11,914 nucleotides of DNA from Anaerolineae bacterium (GCA_007118555.1 SKRJ01000404.1:1-11914); one strand, 5' to 3'; shown: positions 1-11,259, counted from the stretch's first letter. Notes: a model not told the origin generated them from the letters alone. Translations and numbers: made by a program.

Positions 1-554
1 AACTTGAGCGTCTTTTCCATCAACTGGTTGAGCTGCTCGATGCGCTCCTCTTCCGAATCGGTGCGCGGCAACCGAACGCTGGCGATCTGTGACGCAGGCA
101 CAAACCCCCGCACACGCCCCACCCGGACGATCAACCCGCCACGATTGCAGTTGCTGATCGTGCCCTCGAACACCTCTTCGGCCTCGAACATCTCCTGGGC
201 GCGCTGCCAATCCCCCTCGAGCATGGCCCGAGACAGAGAGAGCACGCTGTTGCCAGCCGAGTCCTGGGATCGGACCACATACACAAAGACGGTATCTCCA
301 ACGGAGAGTTCCTCGCGAAACTCGGAATCCAGGCGCTCCAGATCACGGGCCGGTACAATGCCTTCTGACTTGCAGCCGATATCGACGACGATCTCGTTGG
401 CACTGATTCCGACGATGGTACCCTCGAGCGTCTCCCCATTCTGGGGAATCACGCGTGAGAACTCTTGGTTCAAGAGTTCGGTCATGGGATGATCGGCGGG
501 TACAGATGCCTCCTCTCCGTAGCCATGCCCGTAACGCTGCTCCTGGTTGTCCAC
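1..554 (-). CDS. rpsA: 30S ribosomal protein S1, N-terminal part (cut by window edge)
   Basis: Ribosomal protein S1 binds mRNA on the 30S subunit and helps place it for initiation. The reading frame leaves the window at base 1, so 184 residues are visible. After an acidic leader of about 40 residues there is one full S1 (OB-fold) RNA-binding repeat at about residues 41-112 (GETLEGTIVGI, VVDIGCKSEGIVP, VGDTVFVYVV, NSVLSLSRA). A second repeat begins near residue 129 (EEVFEGTISNCNRGGLIV, GFVPASQI). Two S1 repeats in series point to RpsA rather than a one-domain S1 protein, but the C-terminal repeats are not seen. I chose GTG at 554 because AGGAG lies 7 bases before it; an in-frame ATG at 569 has no such site and would sit only about 12 bases after the predicted start point. 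The gene has its own promoter, downstream of the lipoprotein gene on the same strand. Confidence 0.9.
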   Translation of the reverse strand, partial: MDNQEQRYGHGYGEEASVPADHPMTELLNQEFSRVIPQNGETLEGTIVGISANEIVVDIGCKSEGIVPARDLERLDSEFREELSVGDTVFVYVVRSQDSAGNSVLSLSRAMLEGDWQRAQEMFEAEEVFEGTISNCNRGGLIVRVGRVRGFVPASQIASVRLPRTDSEEERIEQLNQLMEKTLK

Positions 555-561
555 GCTCTCT

Positions 562-566
562 CTCCT
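562..566 (-). promoter_or_regulatory. Shine-Dalgarno site that sets the rpsA GTG start
   Basis: AGGAG on the minus strand, 7 bases before GTG at 552-554. The in-frame ATG at 567-569 overlaps this region and lacks an SD of its own, so the site argues for the GTG start. Confidence 0.6.
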
Positions 567-587
567 CATTGGATTCCGGTCAGCACC

Positions 588-616
588 ATTATACGATCAT
601 TTGCCCTAAATAGCAA
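588..616 (-). promoter_or_regulatory. Sigma70-type promoter of rpsA
   Basis: On the minus strand, a -35 box TTGCTA (611-616) is followed by a 17-base spacer and a perfect -10 box TATAAT (588-593). The predicted start is near 581, giving a leader of about 27 nt to the GTG codon. It lies between the lipoprotein stop at 676 and rpsA. The remaining bases from 617 to 675 show no clear terminator, so read-through from the lipoprotein gene is possible. Confidence 0.7.
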
Positions 617-675
617 AGCAAGCGCCAACATTTCCTTTGGAATAGGTGGCCCCATGGCCCCTGTGTGCCCAGAAA

Positions 676-1347
676 TCAGGAATCCAGCCAGAGCGTGGCA
701 ATACCCGCAACGCGCAAAGCACCACTCCCAAACTGCACCGTACGGAGCTCCACCCGCAGATAGACGCCATCGCGCAGTTGGCCCTCCCAGACGATGGAAT
801 CACCAATCTGCCGGTAGGGGTACTCGTTGTACAGTCCACCCAGCTCGGCCCCCTGGTCGGTCTCCCCGATATAGGTCAATGTGGTTCCCGGCAGGTGCCC
901 CCCCTGGGGGATGCCATAAGCCACCGGGCCGGTAAAGCTCAGCTCGGGCGCAGCATCCATCACACCGGCAATCGGGTTCACATCCACGACCTCAATCAGT
1001 GCTCTGCCCACCAGGTGCATCTGCTCATCGGTATACCAGACGATGCGCAGATCGAGATCCACCTCCGTACCCGGCACGGGCGAACCTTGCCATTGGATCG
1101 AATCGCCTCTGCGCTTGAGCGCCCGTTGGCCGTCAATGAGCAGATGGATGCCATCATCCCCGCTGGATTCATAGACGATGCCGGTATCGAGAAGAACCGA
1201 TCCGCGATCTACGGTAAAGGTGGCGGGGAGATTGTAGGACAGACGATCGGGGGTGGCCCCCACACGCGTCAGGCATCCACCGAGAAGGGGCGTCAAGATT
1301 AGCAGCGCGACGATCAGCCAGGGCCACCTGCGTGCAGACTGGAACAT
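676..1347 (-). CDS. Lipoprotein with two tandem beta-rich domains, function unknown
   Basis: A 223-residue protein whose family I do not recognise. Residues 1-25 form a lipoprotein signal: basic start (SARR), hydrophobic core (LIVALLILTP), lipobox LLGGC with Cys25 as the expected lipidated residue. It should therefore be anchored on the outer face of the membrane. The mature part is two copies of one unit. Copy A (about 48-119) has RGSVLL then GDSIQWQG then DLRIVWYTDEQMHLVGRAL; copy B (about 153-219) has PGTTLTYIG then GDSIVWEG then ELRTVQFGSGALRVAGIA. The GDSI motifs lie at residues 81-85 and 182-185, about 101 apart. No catalytic motif is visible. The frame could extend upstream to 1401, but the ATG at 1347 puts the basic start directly before the hydrophobic core; a GGAG lies 11 bases before it. 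It has its own promoter, divergent from the 2H-phosphoesterase gene. Its role is unknown; surface binding or adhesion is only a guess. Confidence 0.75.
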   Translation of the reverse strand: MFQSARRWPWLIVALLILTPLLGGCLTRVGATPDRLSYNLPATFTVDRGSVLLDTGIVYESSGDDGIHLLIDGQRALKRRGDSIQWQGSPVPGTEVDLDLRIVWYTDEQMHLVGRALIEVVDVNPIAGVMDAAPELSFTGPVAYGIPQGGHLPGTTLTYIGETDQGAELGGLYNEYPYRQIGDSIVWEGQLRDGVYLRVELRTVQFGSGALRVAGIATLWLDS

Positions 1348-1391
1348 CGGAGGGCATTCTCCATCGTTTGTTTTGGAACAACCGCGGCGGC

Positions 1392-1420
1392 ATTCTAACA
1401 ACGGGTTCTGCGAATGTCAA
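1392..1420 (-). promoter_or_regulatory. Promoter of the lipoprotein gene
   Basis: On the minus strand, a perfect -35 TTGACA (1415-1420), a 17-base spacer, and a -10 TAGAAT (1392-1397, 5 of 6 consensus). The start point would be near 1385, about 38 nt before the ATG at 1347. The -35 box is separated by only 4 bases from the -35 of the opposite promoter. Confidence 0.7.
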
Positions 1421-1424
1421 GCGA

Positions 1425-1452
1425 TTGACATTATTGCCCATCTGGATAGAAT
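1425..1452 (+). promoter_or_regulatory. Promoter of the 2H-phosphoesterase gene
   Basis: A perfect -35 TTGACA (1425-1430), a 16-base spacer, and a -10 TAGAAT (1447-1452). The start would fall near 1460, giving a leader of about 66 nt. Its -10 hexamer is identical to that of the divergent lipoprotein promoter. Confidence 0.7.
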
Positions 1453-1525
1453 AGAGTGCAAAGCTCATTACCTGACAGGATCGGCCAGAGAGGAGTCGCG
1501 CGAGGCCATGTAAGCAGACACGGAC

Positions 1526-2095
1526 ATGCGTGAATGGAAGCCCTGGCAACGATCCTACCTTCATGGCGTGCTGCTCATCGTTCCGCCCGATCCGCCCTTG
1601 GCCCAAGTCGACTCCCTGCGCGCCCGCTATGCCTGGTCGCAGTCTTCCGAGTGTCCCGCGCATATCAGCCTGACGGTGCCCCTGCCACGACCCCTCGACG
1701 CAGAGGACTGGGCTGAGCTTGCCAGCATCATGGCGGATCTCGATCCATTTACAGTACACTATGGCCCGCTCACCCACTATCTTCCGCACCCCGGTGTGGT
1801 CTTGAGGATCGAGCCCCAGATCAGTTTGGATCATCTGAGGGCCGCGCTGGAATCGGCATCCTGCTTTACGGGCGCCGAACCGCGACGCCACCCGTTCTCG
1901 GCACATATGACCATCGCCGAGATGATCTCGGAGGAGCAGACGCTCAAGATCATCTCCGAGTTGGAGGGCCAAACACCGCAAGGATCGTTTCTCTGCGAGA
2001 GCGTGTCGCATATGGTGCCCGATGCGCAGTTTCGCTTTGCCGAGCGAGCACGGCTCACCCTGGGCGCAGGCGACTCAACGGATGCGATGCTATAG
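1526..2095 (+). CDS. 2H phosphoesterase (LigT / 2'-5' RNA ligase-like)
   Basis: A 189-residue protein of the 2H phosphoesterase superfamily, whose members act on 2'-5' bonds or cyclic phosphates of RNA and nucleotides. The two hallmark motifs are present: H46-I-S48-L in AHISLTVPL, and H127-M-T129-I in SAHMTIAEM. They are about 80 residues apart, as expected for the two-fold symmetric active site. The length fits the single-domain family (about 170-200 residues). An in-frame TAA at 1511 leaves ATG 1526 as the only ATG start, though no good SD precedes it. The protein is presumably cytoplasmic. The substrate cannot be read from sequence: RNA 2',3'-cyclic phosphate is the family default, but ADP-ribose cyclic phosphate or others are possible. 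The neighbouring rpoC appears to have its own promoter, so no functional link to it is implied. Confidence 0.85.
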   Translation: MREWKPWQRSYLHGVLLIVPPDPPLAQVDSLRARYAWSQSSECPAHISLTVPLPRPLDAEDWAELASIMADLDPFTVHYGPLTHYLPHPGVVLRIEPQISLDHLRAALESASCFTGAEPRRHPFSAHMTIAEMISEEQTLKIISELEGQTPQGSFLCESVSHMVPDAQFRFAERARLTLGAGDSTDAML

Positions 2096-2134
2096 ACACA
2101 TATCAGACTAGCAACAAAAGAACAGACCATGGGC

Positions 2135-2153
2135 CGAGCAGCAAAGCTGCTCG
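2135..2153 (+). other. Perfect 8-bp hairpin after the 2H-phosphoesterase gene
   Basis: CGAGCAGC, loop AAA, GCTGCTCG: an 8-bp perfect stem with a 3-base loop, 40 bases after the stop at 2095. It may end transcription or protect the 3' end, but no T-run follows, so a factor-independent terminator is not well supported. It lies just upstream of the rpoC promoter and so could insulate the two units. Confidence 0.45.
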
Positions 2154-2186
2154 CGCTCTGTCGTGCCGTACCTTGATGTACGCGAT

Positions 2187-2215
2187 TTGACAAAGAGCCT
2201 CAACCGGTGTACTAT
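2187..2215 (+). promoter_or_regulatory. Probable rpoC-PBP operon promoter
   Basis: A perfect -35 TTGACA (2187-2192), a 17-base spacer, and a -10 TACTAT (2210-2215, 4 of 6 consensus). The start would be near 2222, leaving an untranslated leader of about 190 nt before the rpoC TTG start. I see no rpoB upstream in the window, so this promoter would have to drive rpoC independently. Confidence 0.55.
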
Positions 2216-2221
2216 GATTTG

Positions 2222-2411
2222 CCGTGGCTATACCGTTATTGGACAGTGGTGTCACTTGCTATTCCTCGTCGATCATACGGCTGTATGACGCAACACCAAC
2301 ATCTCGGCTTTCGCACCCAACATAGTATGCGCAGAACCGGGATCCCCCGCCATAGAACGCAACGTGAGCACGGCCCGAGGCTTACGCACACCTCATTATA
2401 GGGAGGGTACT
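2222..2411 (+). other. Long 5' leader of rpoC
   Basis: About 190 bases between the predicted start point and the rpoC start codon. It contains a small hairpin, TCATAC-ggct-GTATGA (2273-2288), whose stem can be extended by CG/CG pairs past a bulged A. No known riboswitch, L10/L1-type ribosomal leader or T-box is recognisable. A 64-codon open frame inside it (GTG at 2207, ending 2401) is rich in His and Arg and overlaps the promoter, so it is not called as a gene. Confidence 0.4.
2400..2407 (+). promoter_or_regulatory. Shine-Dalgarno site that sets the rpoC TTG start
   Basis: AGGGAGGG, a near-perfect SD, 4 bases before TTG at 2412-2414. The in-frame GTG at 2364 has no SD, and its extra 16 residues are unlike RpoC N-termini, so this site decides the start. 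Confidence 0.75.
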
Positions 2412-6740
<4,329 letters not shown>

Positions 6741-6742
6741 TG

Positions 6743-9700
6743 ATGAACAGTCGCCATATCCGGCGTCTGGCGAATCATAAAAAGAATCCGGGTGGAGTGC
6801 TTTTCGCACTTCGCCTGGGTTCTCTGTTGTTCGTCGGCGCCATCATCTCGATGATCGTTATGTTGGCCCTGACGGTAGGGACCCTCTACACCGTCTATGC
6901 TTCGTATGTGCAGGAGCTCCCCTCGGCGGAGGAGATCCAGCAACGCACCGTCGTAGGCTCGGAGACCACCCGCATCTTGGATCGCACCGGACAGCACGTC
7001 CTCTACGAGATCCTGCCCCCGGACGGTGGGCGCCATGCCTGGGTGCCCCTTGAGGAGATCCCACAGTATCTGATCGACGCCACCATCGTCATGGAAGACA
7101 GGACCTTTTATGATGATACTCTGTATACCAACTTTTACGGGGTGAGCGTCGAGGGTGTGGGTCGCGCCGTCGTGGGCGAGCTCACCGGCGATGACCGCGG
7201 AGGTGGCAGCTCGATCCCCCAGCAGCTCGTCAAGCTGATGGTTTTCGAGACCCTTGAGGAACGCGCCGATCGCAGCTATCTCCGCAAGCTGCAAGAGATG
7301 ATCCTCACCACCGAGTTGATGCGCCGCTATCCCGGCCGTGAGGGCCGCGACCAGATCCTGGAAGCGTACCTCAACAACGTCTTTTACGGGCACTTTGCCG
7401 TGGGCGTCGAGGCCGCCTCGCGGGCCTATTTCGGCAAGAGCGTGCAGGATCTGACCCTGGCCGAAGCAGCCATGCTGGTGCCCCTGGGCCAGGCGCCCGC
7501 CCTCAACCCGATCTCGGCCCCCGAAGAGTCCAAGCGCCGCCAAGAGATCGTGCTGGACACCATGTACCTGCGCGGCTATATCACCGCCGAAGAGGCGTGG
7601 GAGGCCAAGCAGCAACCGATCGTGGTGCAGCCGCCGGTCCATCAGATGCAGGCGCCCCACTGGGTGCTCTTTGTGCGCAGCCAACTGGAGCGCCAGTTTG
7701 GCCCCGAGGCCGTCTATGGCGGCGGGCTCCAGGTGATCACCACCCTGGATCTCGACATCCAGCGCGAGGCCGAACGCATTGCCCGCGAGCATATCGCCGA
7801 AATCGGCCCAGAGCGGCAGGTGGGCAATGCCGCCGTCGTCGTGATCGAAAGCAAGACCGGTCAGATCGTGGCCATGGTCGGAAGTCTGGACTATAACAGC
7901 GAAGAGATCGACGGCAACATCAACATGACGGTGGCGCCGCGCCAGCCGGGCTCGGCCTTCAAGCCGTTCACCTATGCGGCGGCCTTTGCCCAGGGCTATA
8001 CGCCGGCTACCATGGTGATGGATATCCGCACCAGCTTTCCGGATCCGCCCAACCCGCCCTATGTACCCGAGAACTTTACCCGTGGATACCGGGGCCCCAT
8101 TACGCTGCGCGAGGCGCTGGCCTCTTCGTACAACATCCCCGCCGTAGCCATGACGCACAAAGCGGGCACCAACAATGTGCTGGAACTCACCCGCGCCATG
8201 GGCATCGAGACACTCAACGCCCCCAACTATGGGCTTTCGCTCGCCCTGGGGGCCGGCGAGGTGCGGCTGCTCGACATGGCCTACGCCTTTAGCGTGTTTG
8301 CCAATGGGGGCATGATGGTTGGCGAGCCCCGGGCGGTCGAGAATGTGCGCACAGGCCATCGCCAGCTCGATCCGGTCTCGATCCTGCAGGTGCGCGACGC
8401 CTCGGGCGAGTTGATCCATGCCCATCTTCAGCCGGCGTACCGACAGGTACTGCGCCCCGAGGTGGCATACCTCGTCAGCGATGTCCTATCGGACAACCAG
8501 GCACGTACGCCGGGCTTTGGCGCCAACAGCCACCTGATCGTGCCCGATCGTCCGGCTGCCGTCAAGACGGGCACCACCAACAACTTTCACGATGCGTGGG
8601 CCGTCGGTTACACCCCGCAGTATGTGACAGCGGTGTGGGGCGGCAACGCCGACTATAGCAGAATGCGCAATGCCACTGGGGTGCGCGTGGCGGGCCCCAT
8701 TTGGCAGCGGCTGATGATGCACCTCCACGAGGGCAGACCGGTCGAGGTCTTTGAGCGGCCCCCCGGTATCGTCATGGCCGTGGTCGACGCCACATCGGGC
8801 ATGTTGCCCACCGAGTACTCGCGCGCTCGTCGCCAGGAGCTCTTTATCGAGGGCACGGTGCCCACCACCTATGACGACGTTCACAGGCCCTTTGTCATCT
8901 GCACCACCAGCGGCAAGCTGGCCACGATATACTGTCCGGAGCACGAGGTCGAGACCCAGGTCTTTGCGATCTTTCCGCCCGAGGCCGATGACTGGGTGCG
9001 CGAGCAGGGCATACCCCAGCCGCCCGACCAGTTCTGCGACATGCATGGGCCAACGGCTGTAGGCTCTGACGTAGCCATCATCAGCCCCAGGCCCTTTGGC
9101 GCTGTTGGCGGGCAGGTGCAGGTCATGGGCAATGCCCGGGCTGGCAGCCAGGAACGCTGGTGGCTCCAGGTGGGCGAGGGCATGGATCCCACCCACTGGA
9201 CGCCGATCACGCCCGAGCACGGCCATCATGTGGACAATGGCGAACTGGGCGTATGGGATACGAACGGGCTTTCGGGCCTGCACACCTTGCAGCTCACCGT
9301 CGTTGACGGCGGGCATATGCGCGAGGAGCGCATCCCGGTGATCGTCGATAACGAGCCACCGCAGGTGCGCATCGTGCGGCCCAATCCGGACGGCGCCCGC
9401 TACAACCCGGCGCCCTTCCAACGAGACGTGGACCGCACCTACGAGGCGGGCTATGACGAGTGGATCAACATCCAGGTCGAGGCCTCGGACAATGTGTCCA
9501 TCAGCCATATTGACTTTTACATGAACGGACACCCCGTCGGCAGGAGCACCGTCGCCCCCTATACGGTGCGGGTGATGTTCAATGCCCTGCCTGGGGGCGT
9601 CGAGGATATGGAGGCGCTCCGTGCCGAACTGGGCACCCTGCCCGAGCTCAAACCGCCCGGCGGCGCCCGCTCCTTTATCGTGCATGTGGTAGCCTATGAC

Positions 9701-9757
9701 ACGGCCGGCAACCGCACCGTGAGCACCCCTGTGGATGCCTACTATATCGGCCGGTAG
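6743..9757 (+). CDS. Class A penicillin-binding protein (PBP1A-type) with Ig-like C-terminal tail
   Basis: A bifunctional peptidoglycan synthase of 1004 residues that polymerises glycan strands and cross-links stem peptides outside the membrane. A cytoplasmic basic start and one membrane segment (about 20-48) lead into a GT51 transglycosylase domain: catalytic Glu118 in EDRTFYDD, GGSSIPQQ (154-161), KLQEMILTTELMRRYPG, ILEAYLNNVFYG and AEAAMLVPLGQAP. The transpeptidase domain follows, with the nucleophile motif S404-A-F-K407, S462-Y-N464 and K608-T-G-T611. All catalytic motifs are intact. Residues from about 665 to 770 form a linker with several Cys (CTTSG, YCPEH, FCDMH). From about 775 to the end are two Ig-like beta domains, including WWLQVGEGMDPTHW and IPVIVDNEPPQVRIV. 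I start at ATG 6743, 2 bases after the rpoC stop; GTG 6740, overlapping that stop, is also possible. Either way translation is probably coupled to rpoC. Confidence 0.93.
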   Translation: MNSRHIRRLANHKKNPGGVLFALRLGSLLFVGAIISMIVMLALTVGTLYTVYASYVQELPSAEEIQQRTVVGSETTRILDRTGQHVLYEILPPDGGRHAWVPLEEIPQYLIDATIVMEDRTFYDDTLYTNFYGVSVEGVGRAVVGELTGDDRGGGSSIPQQLVKLMVFETLEERADRSYLRKLQEMILTTELMRRYPGREGRDQILEAYLNNVFYGHFAVGVEAASRAYFGKSVQDLTLAEAAMLVPLGQAPALNPISAPEESKRRQEIVLDTMYLRGYITAEEAWEAKQQPIVVQPPVHQMQAPHWVLFVRSQLERQFGPEAVYGGGLQVITTLDLDIQREAERIAREHIAEIGPERQVGNAAVVVIESKTGQIVAMVGSLDYNSEEIDGNINMTVAPRQPGSAFKPFTYAAAFAQGYTPATMVMDIRTSFPDPPNPPYVPENFTRGYRGPITLREALASSYNIPAVAMTHKAGTNNVLELTRAMGIETLNAPNYGLSLALGAGEVRLLDMAYAFSVFANGGMMVGEPRAVENVRTGHRQLDPVSILQVRDASGELIHAHLQPAYRQVLRPEVAYLVSDVLSDNQARTPGFGANSHLIVPDRPAAVKTGTTNNFHDAWAVGYTPQYVTAVWGGNADYSRMRNATGVRVAGPIWQRLMMHLHEGRPVEVFERPPGIVMAVVDATSGMLPTEYSRARRQELFIEGTVPTTYDDVHRPFVICTTSGKLATIYCPEHEVETQVFAIFPPEADDWVREQGIPQPPDQFCDMHGPTAVGSDVAIISPRPFGAVGGQVQVMGNARAGSQERWWLQVGEGMDPTHWTPITPEHGHHVDNGELGVWDTNGLSGLHTLQLTVVDGGHMREERIPVIVDNEPPQVRIVRPNPDGARYNPAPFQRDVDRTYEAGYDEWINIQVEASDNVSISHIDFYMNGHPVGRSTVAPYTVRVMFNALPGGVEDMEALRAELGTLPELKPPGGARSFIVHVVAYDTAGNRTVSTPVDAYYIGR

Positions 9758-9769
9758 CCTCTAACAATC

Positions 9770-9818
9770 AACGAGCCGCAGCGACAAGCCCCCACGGGCA
9801 TCGTCGCTGCGGCTCGTT
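9770..9818. terminator. Bidirectional terminator between convergent genes
   Basis: A perfect 16-bp stem: arms 9770-9785 and 9803-9818 (right arm GTCGCTGCGGCTCGTT), with a 17-base loop that holds a nested GCCC-ccac-GGGC stem (9788-9799). The plus strand ends in TTT, and the minus strand continues TTGATTGTTAG, so both T-tracts are short. It lies 13 bases after the PBP stop and 28 bases after the end of the convergent phosphoesterase gene, so it can serve both. Confidence 0.85.
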
Positions 9819-9845
9819 TGCATCCCGTCACTTACAGACCTGGCG

Positions 9846-11192
9846 TCAGGTCGCGACCCGCTCCGCCTCTTCCAGAGCCAAGGCCTCACGCAAGGGCCGG
9901 CGATTGGGGCCATCCTCGGCGCCATGCTCCAGCAATCTGGCCCGCAGGGTGCCATTCTCCTCATAGTCGATGCGAGCATAGTTCAGGTGATAGTGGACGT
10001 CGTGCAGATCCTCGTGCTTGATCAGGCGGCGCCAGGCCTGTGCCGGGGCAGCGCCCATGTCCAGCATCCATGTCCATGAACCCGAGTTGATCCAGACCCC
10101 GCCCCCCTTCATCCGCTCCACCGATGGGACATGGGTATGGCCAAAGACCACCACCCGCGCTCCCTCCTCACGTACCTTGCGGCGCGCCACCTGATGCAGC
10201 CGCGCATGCAGATAGTGCTCTTCCAAGAGACCGTGGCTCAGCAACGGATCATTGGCGATCTCTTTGTCGGTGAGCACCCGGTCAAAGGAGGGTAGGCCGA
10301 TCAAATCCTCGTGTTCTGTCGCAGTCTCACCGTTGGATCCATTCCCATTGAAATCGGCCTCCATCTCCCGAATCTCCTGCGCCAGTTGCTTGGACGATTG
10401 GGTCAGAGGCCGATGCAACCAGAGCAACCGTGGCAGGTGCGGCAGCATCAGCAGGACCAGGCGTATGGCCGCACGCGTATGAAAGCGCCAGAGGAACCAA
10501 AAGAGCGACGGCAGCGGCTTGACGCTGCTGATCCAATAGTGCTCTCGCTCCAGGCGGTTGACGACGCGAATCGAGATGGAGCCTCCGGGCACCATGCGAA
10601 TCCGTCGCCTGTCCAGGGTATGATAGGGCTCGAGCATGTTCGGGTGCCGGTTGAGCGGATCGGCATACTGGTGACCATGCTCGATAAAGACGCCATCACG
10701 CGAGACGTTGACCGGCTCGAAACGCAGCAGCGGCTCCCGATCGCCATGCGCCTCGAGCGCATCGCGAATGGCATCCTGCACCGCGGGCCAGTGGGTCTGC
10801 ATATCGTGGTTGCCCTTGATAATGGTGAGCGAGCGCTGGGGCGCCTCGGCTCGCAACCAGTCCTTGAGAGCAGCCACCACAATAGGATGCCCCCGGAGAA
10901 TCAGGATCATGCGGTTCAGCGAGTCCTGCTCGCGGGTCCGTAGATAACATCGGCTCGGATAGCGCTTCTTGGGATCATAATCATCGGGATTCTTCAAGGA
11001 TGGCACCTGCCAGAACTCGAAAATATCCCCATTCAATATCAACTCTGCCTCGCGCCCCTCGGCCTCGCTCTCGGCGGCCAGATCGGCCAGCAGGGCCGCA
11101 AACTCGTCGTCCTGCTCGAAATCCTCCAGCAGGTTGCCTTCAGGGATACGCCCGGCGCCTATATGAAGATCACTCATTACGATCTTGAACAC
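9846..11192 (-). CDS. Calcineurin-like metallophosphoesterase
   Basis: A 448-residue two-metal phosphohydrolase. Metal-binding motifs occur in canonical order: S7-D8-L-H10-I-G, G55-D56 in LNGDIFEFW, G127-N-H-D130, H172-G-H174 in EHGHQYADPLN, and G351-H-T-H354. The arrangement recalls the LpxH/YbbF-like and serine/threonine-phosphatase branches. Chloroflexota are generally thought to lack lipid A, so LpxH activity should not be assumed. An unusual stretch of about 175 residues separates HGHQY from GHTH. It holds a Trp/Leu/Arg-rich segment (about 226-262, LFWFLWRF then RLVLLMLPHLPRLLWLH) that looks membrane-associating, then a polar segment (NGNGSNGE). No signal peptide is seen, so a peripheral membrane protein on the cytoplasmic side is my inference. 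The GTG start at 11192 is backed by GGAG 6 bases upstream. It is monocistronic, with its own promoter, and convergent with the PBP gene. The substrate is unknown. Confidence 0.88.
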   Translation of the reverse strand: MFKIVMSDLHIGAGRIPEGNLLEDFEQDDEFAALLADLAAESEAEGREAELILNGDIFEFWQVPSLKNPDDYDPKKRYPSRCYLRTREQDSLNRMILILRGHPIVVAALKDWLRAEAPQRSLTIIKGNHDMQTHWPAVQDAIRDALEAHGDREPLLRFEPVNVSRDGVFIEHGHQYADPLNRHPNMLEPYHTLDRRRIRMVPGGSISIRVVNRLEREHYWISSVKPLPSLFWFLWRFHTRAAIRLVLLMLPHLPRLLWLHRPLTQSSKQLAQEIREMEADFNGNGSNGETATEHEDLIGLPSFDRVLTDKEIANDPLLSHGLLEEHYLHARLHQVARRKVREEGARVVVFGHTHVPSVERMKGGGVWINSGSWTWMLDMGAAPAQAWRRLIKHEDLHDVHYHLNYARIDYEENGTLRARLLEHGAEDGPNRRPLREALALEEAERVAT

Positions 11193-11198
11193 GTCTCA

Positions 11199-11202
11199 CT
11201 CC
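11199..11202 (-). promoter_or_regulatory. Shine-Dalgarno site for the GTG start of the phosphoesterase gene
   Basis: GGAG on the minus strand, 6 bases before the GTG at 11190-11192. It supports the GTG start over the next in-frame ATG (residue 6), which would remove the beta strand leading into the DxH metal motif. Confidence 0.6.
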
Positions 11203-11220
11203 ATTCAGGACGGTAGACCA

Positions 11221-11233
11221 AATATACTATATT
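11221..11233. promoter_or_regulatory. Palindrome over the phosphoesterase start point, possible operator
   Basis: AATATACTATATT is a perfect 6-bp inverted repeat around one base. It overlaps the -10 box (11231-11236) and the predicted start point near 11224 of the minus-strand promoter. A repressor bound here would block initiation. An 8-bp palindrome TATGCATA (11241-11248) sits in the spacer. AT-rich promoters can form such palindromes by chance, so this is only a candidate. Confidence 0.3.
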
Positions 11234-11259
11234 GTAATGCTATGCATAATGGCGGTCAA
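11231..11259 (-). promoter_or_regulatory. Promoter of the metallophosphoesterase gene
   Basis: On the minus strand, -35 TTGACC (11254-11259, 5 of 6), a 17-base spacer, and -10 TACAAT (11231-11236, 5 of 6). The start would be near 11224, about 32 nt before the GTG codon. The area is an AT-rich island in GC-rich surroundings. Confidence 0.65.

Noticed and set aside
1253..1513. An 86-codon plus-strand frame across the lipoprotein 5' end and the divergent promoters
   Set aside because: It overlaps the signal-peptide coding region and both promoters; composition fits an antisense shadow.
2135..2153. The 8-bp hairpin as a full intrinsic terminator
   Set aside because: No T-tract follows on either strand; it is kept only as a hairpin of unknown role.
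2207..2401. A 64-codon frame in the rpoC leader
   Set aside because: Starts inside the promoter with no SD; His/Arg-rich and unlike any protein I know.
8486..9685. A 399-codon minus-strand frame opposite the PBP tail
   Set aside because: Composition is that of an antisense shadow, with no motif and no start signal.
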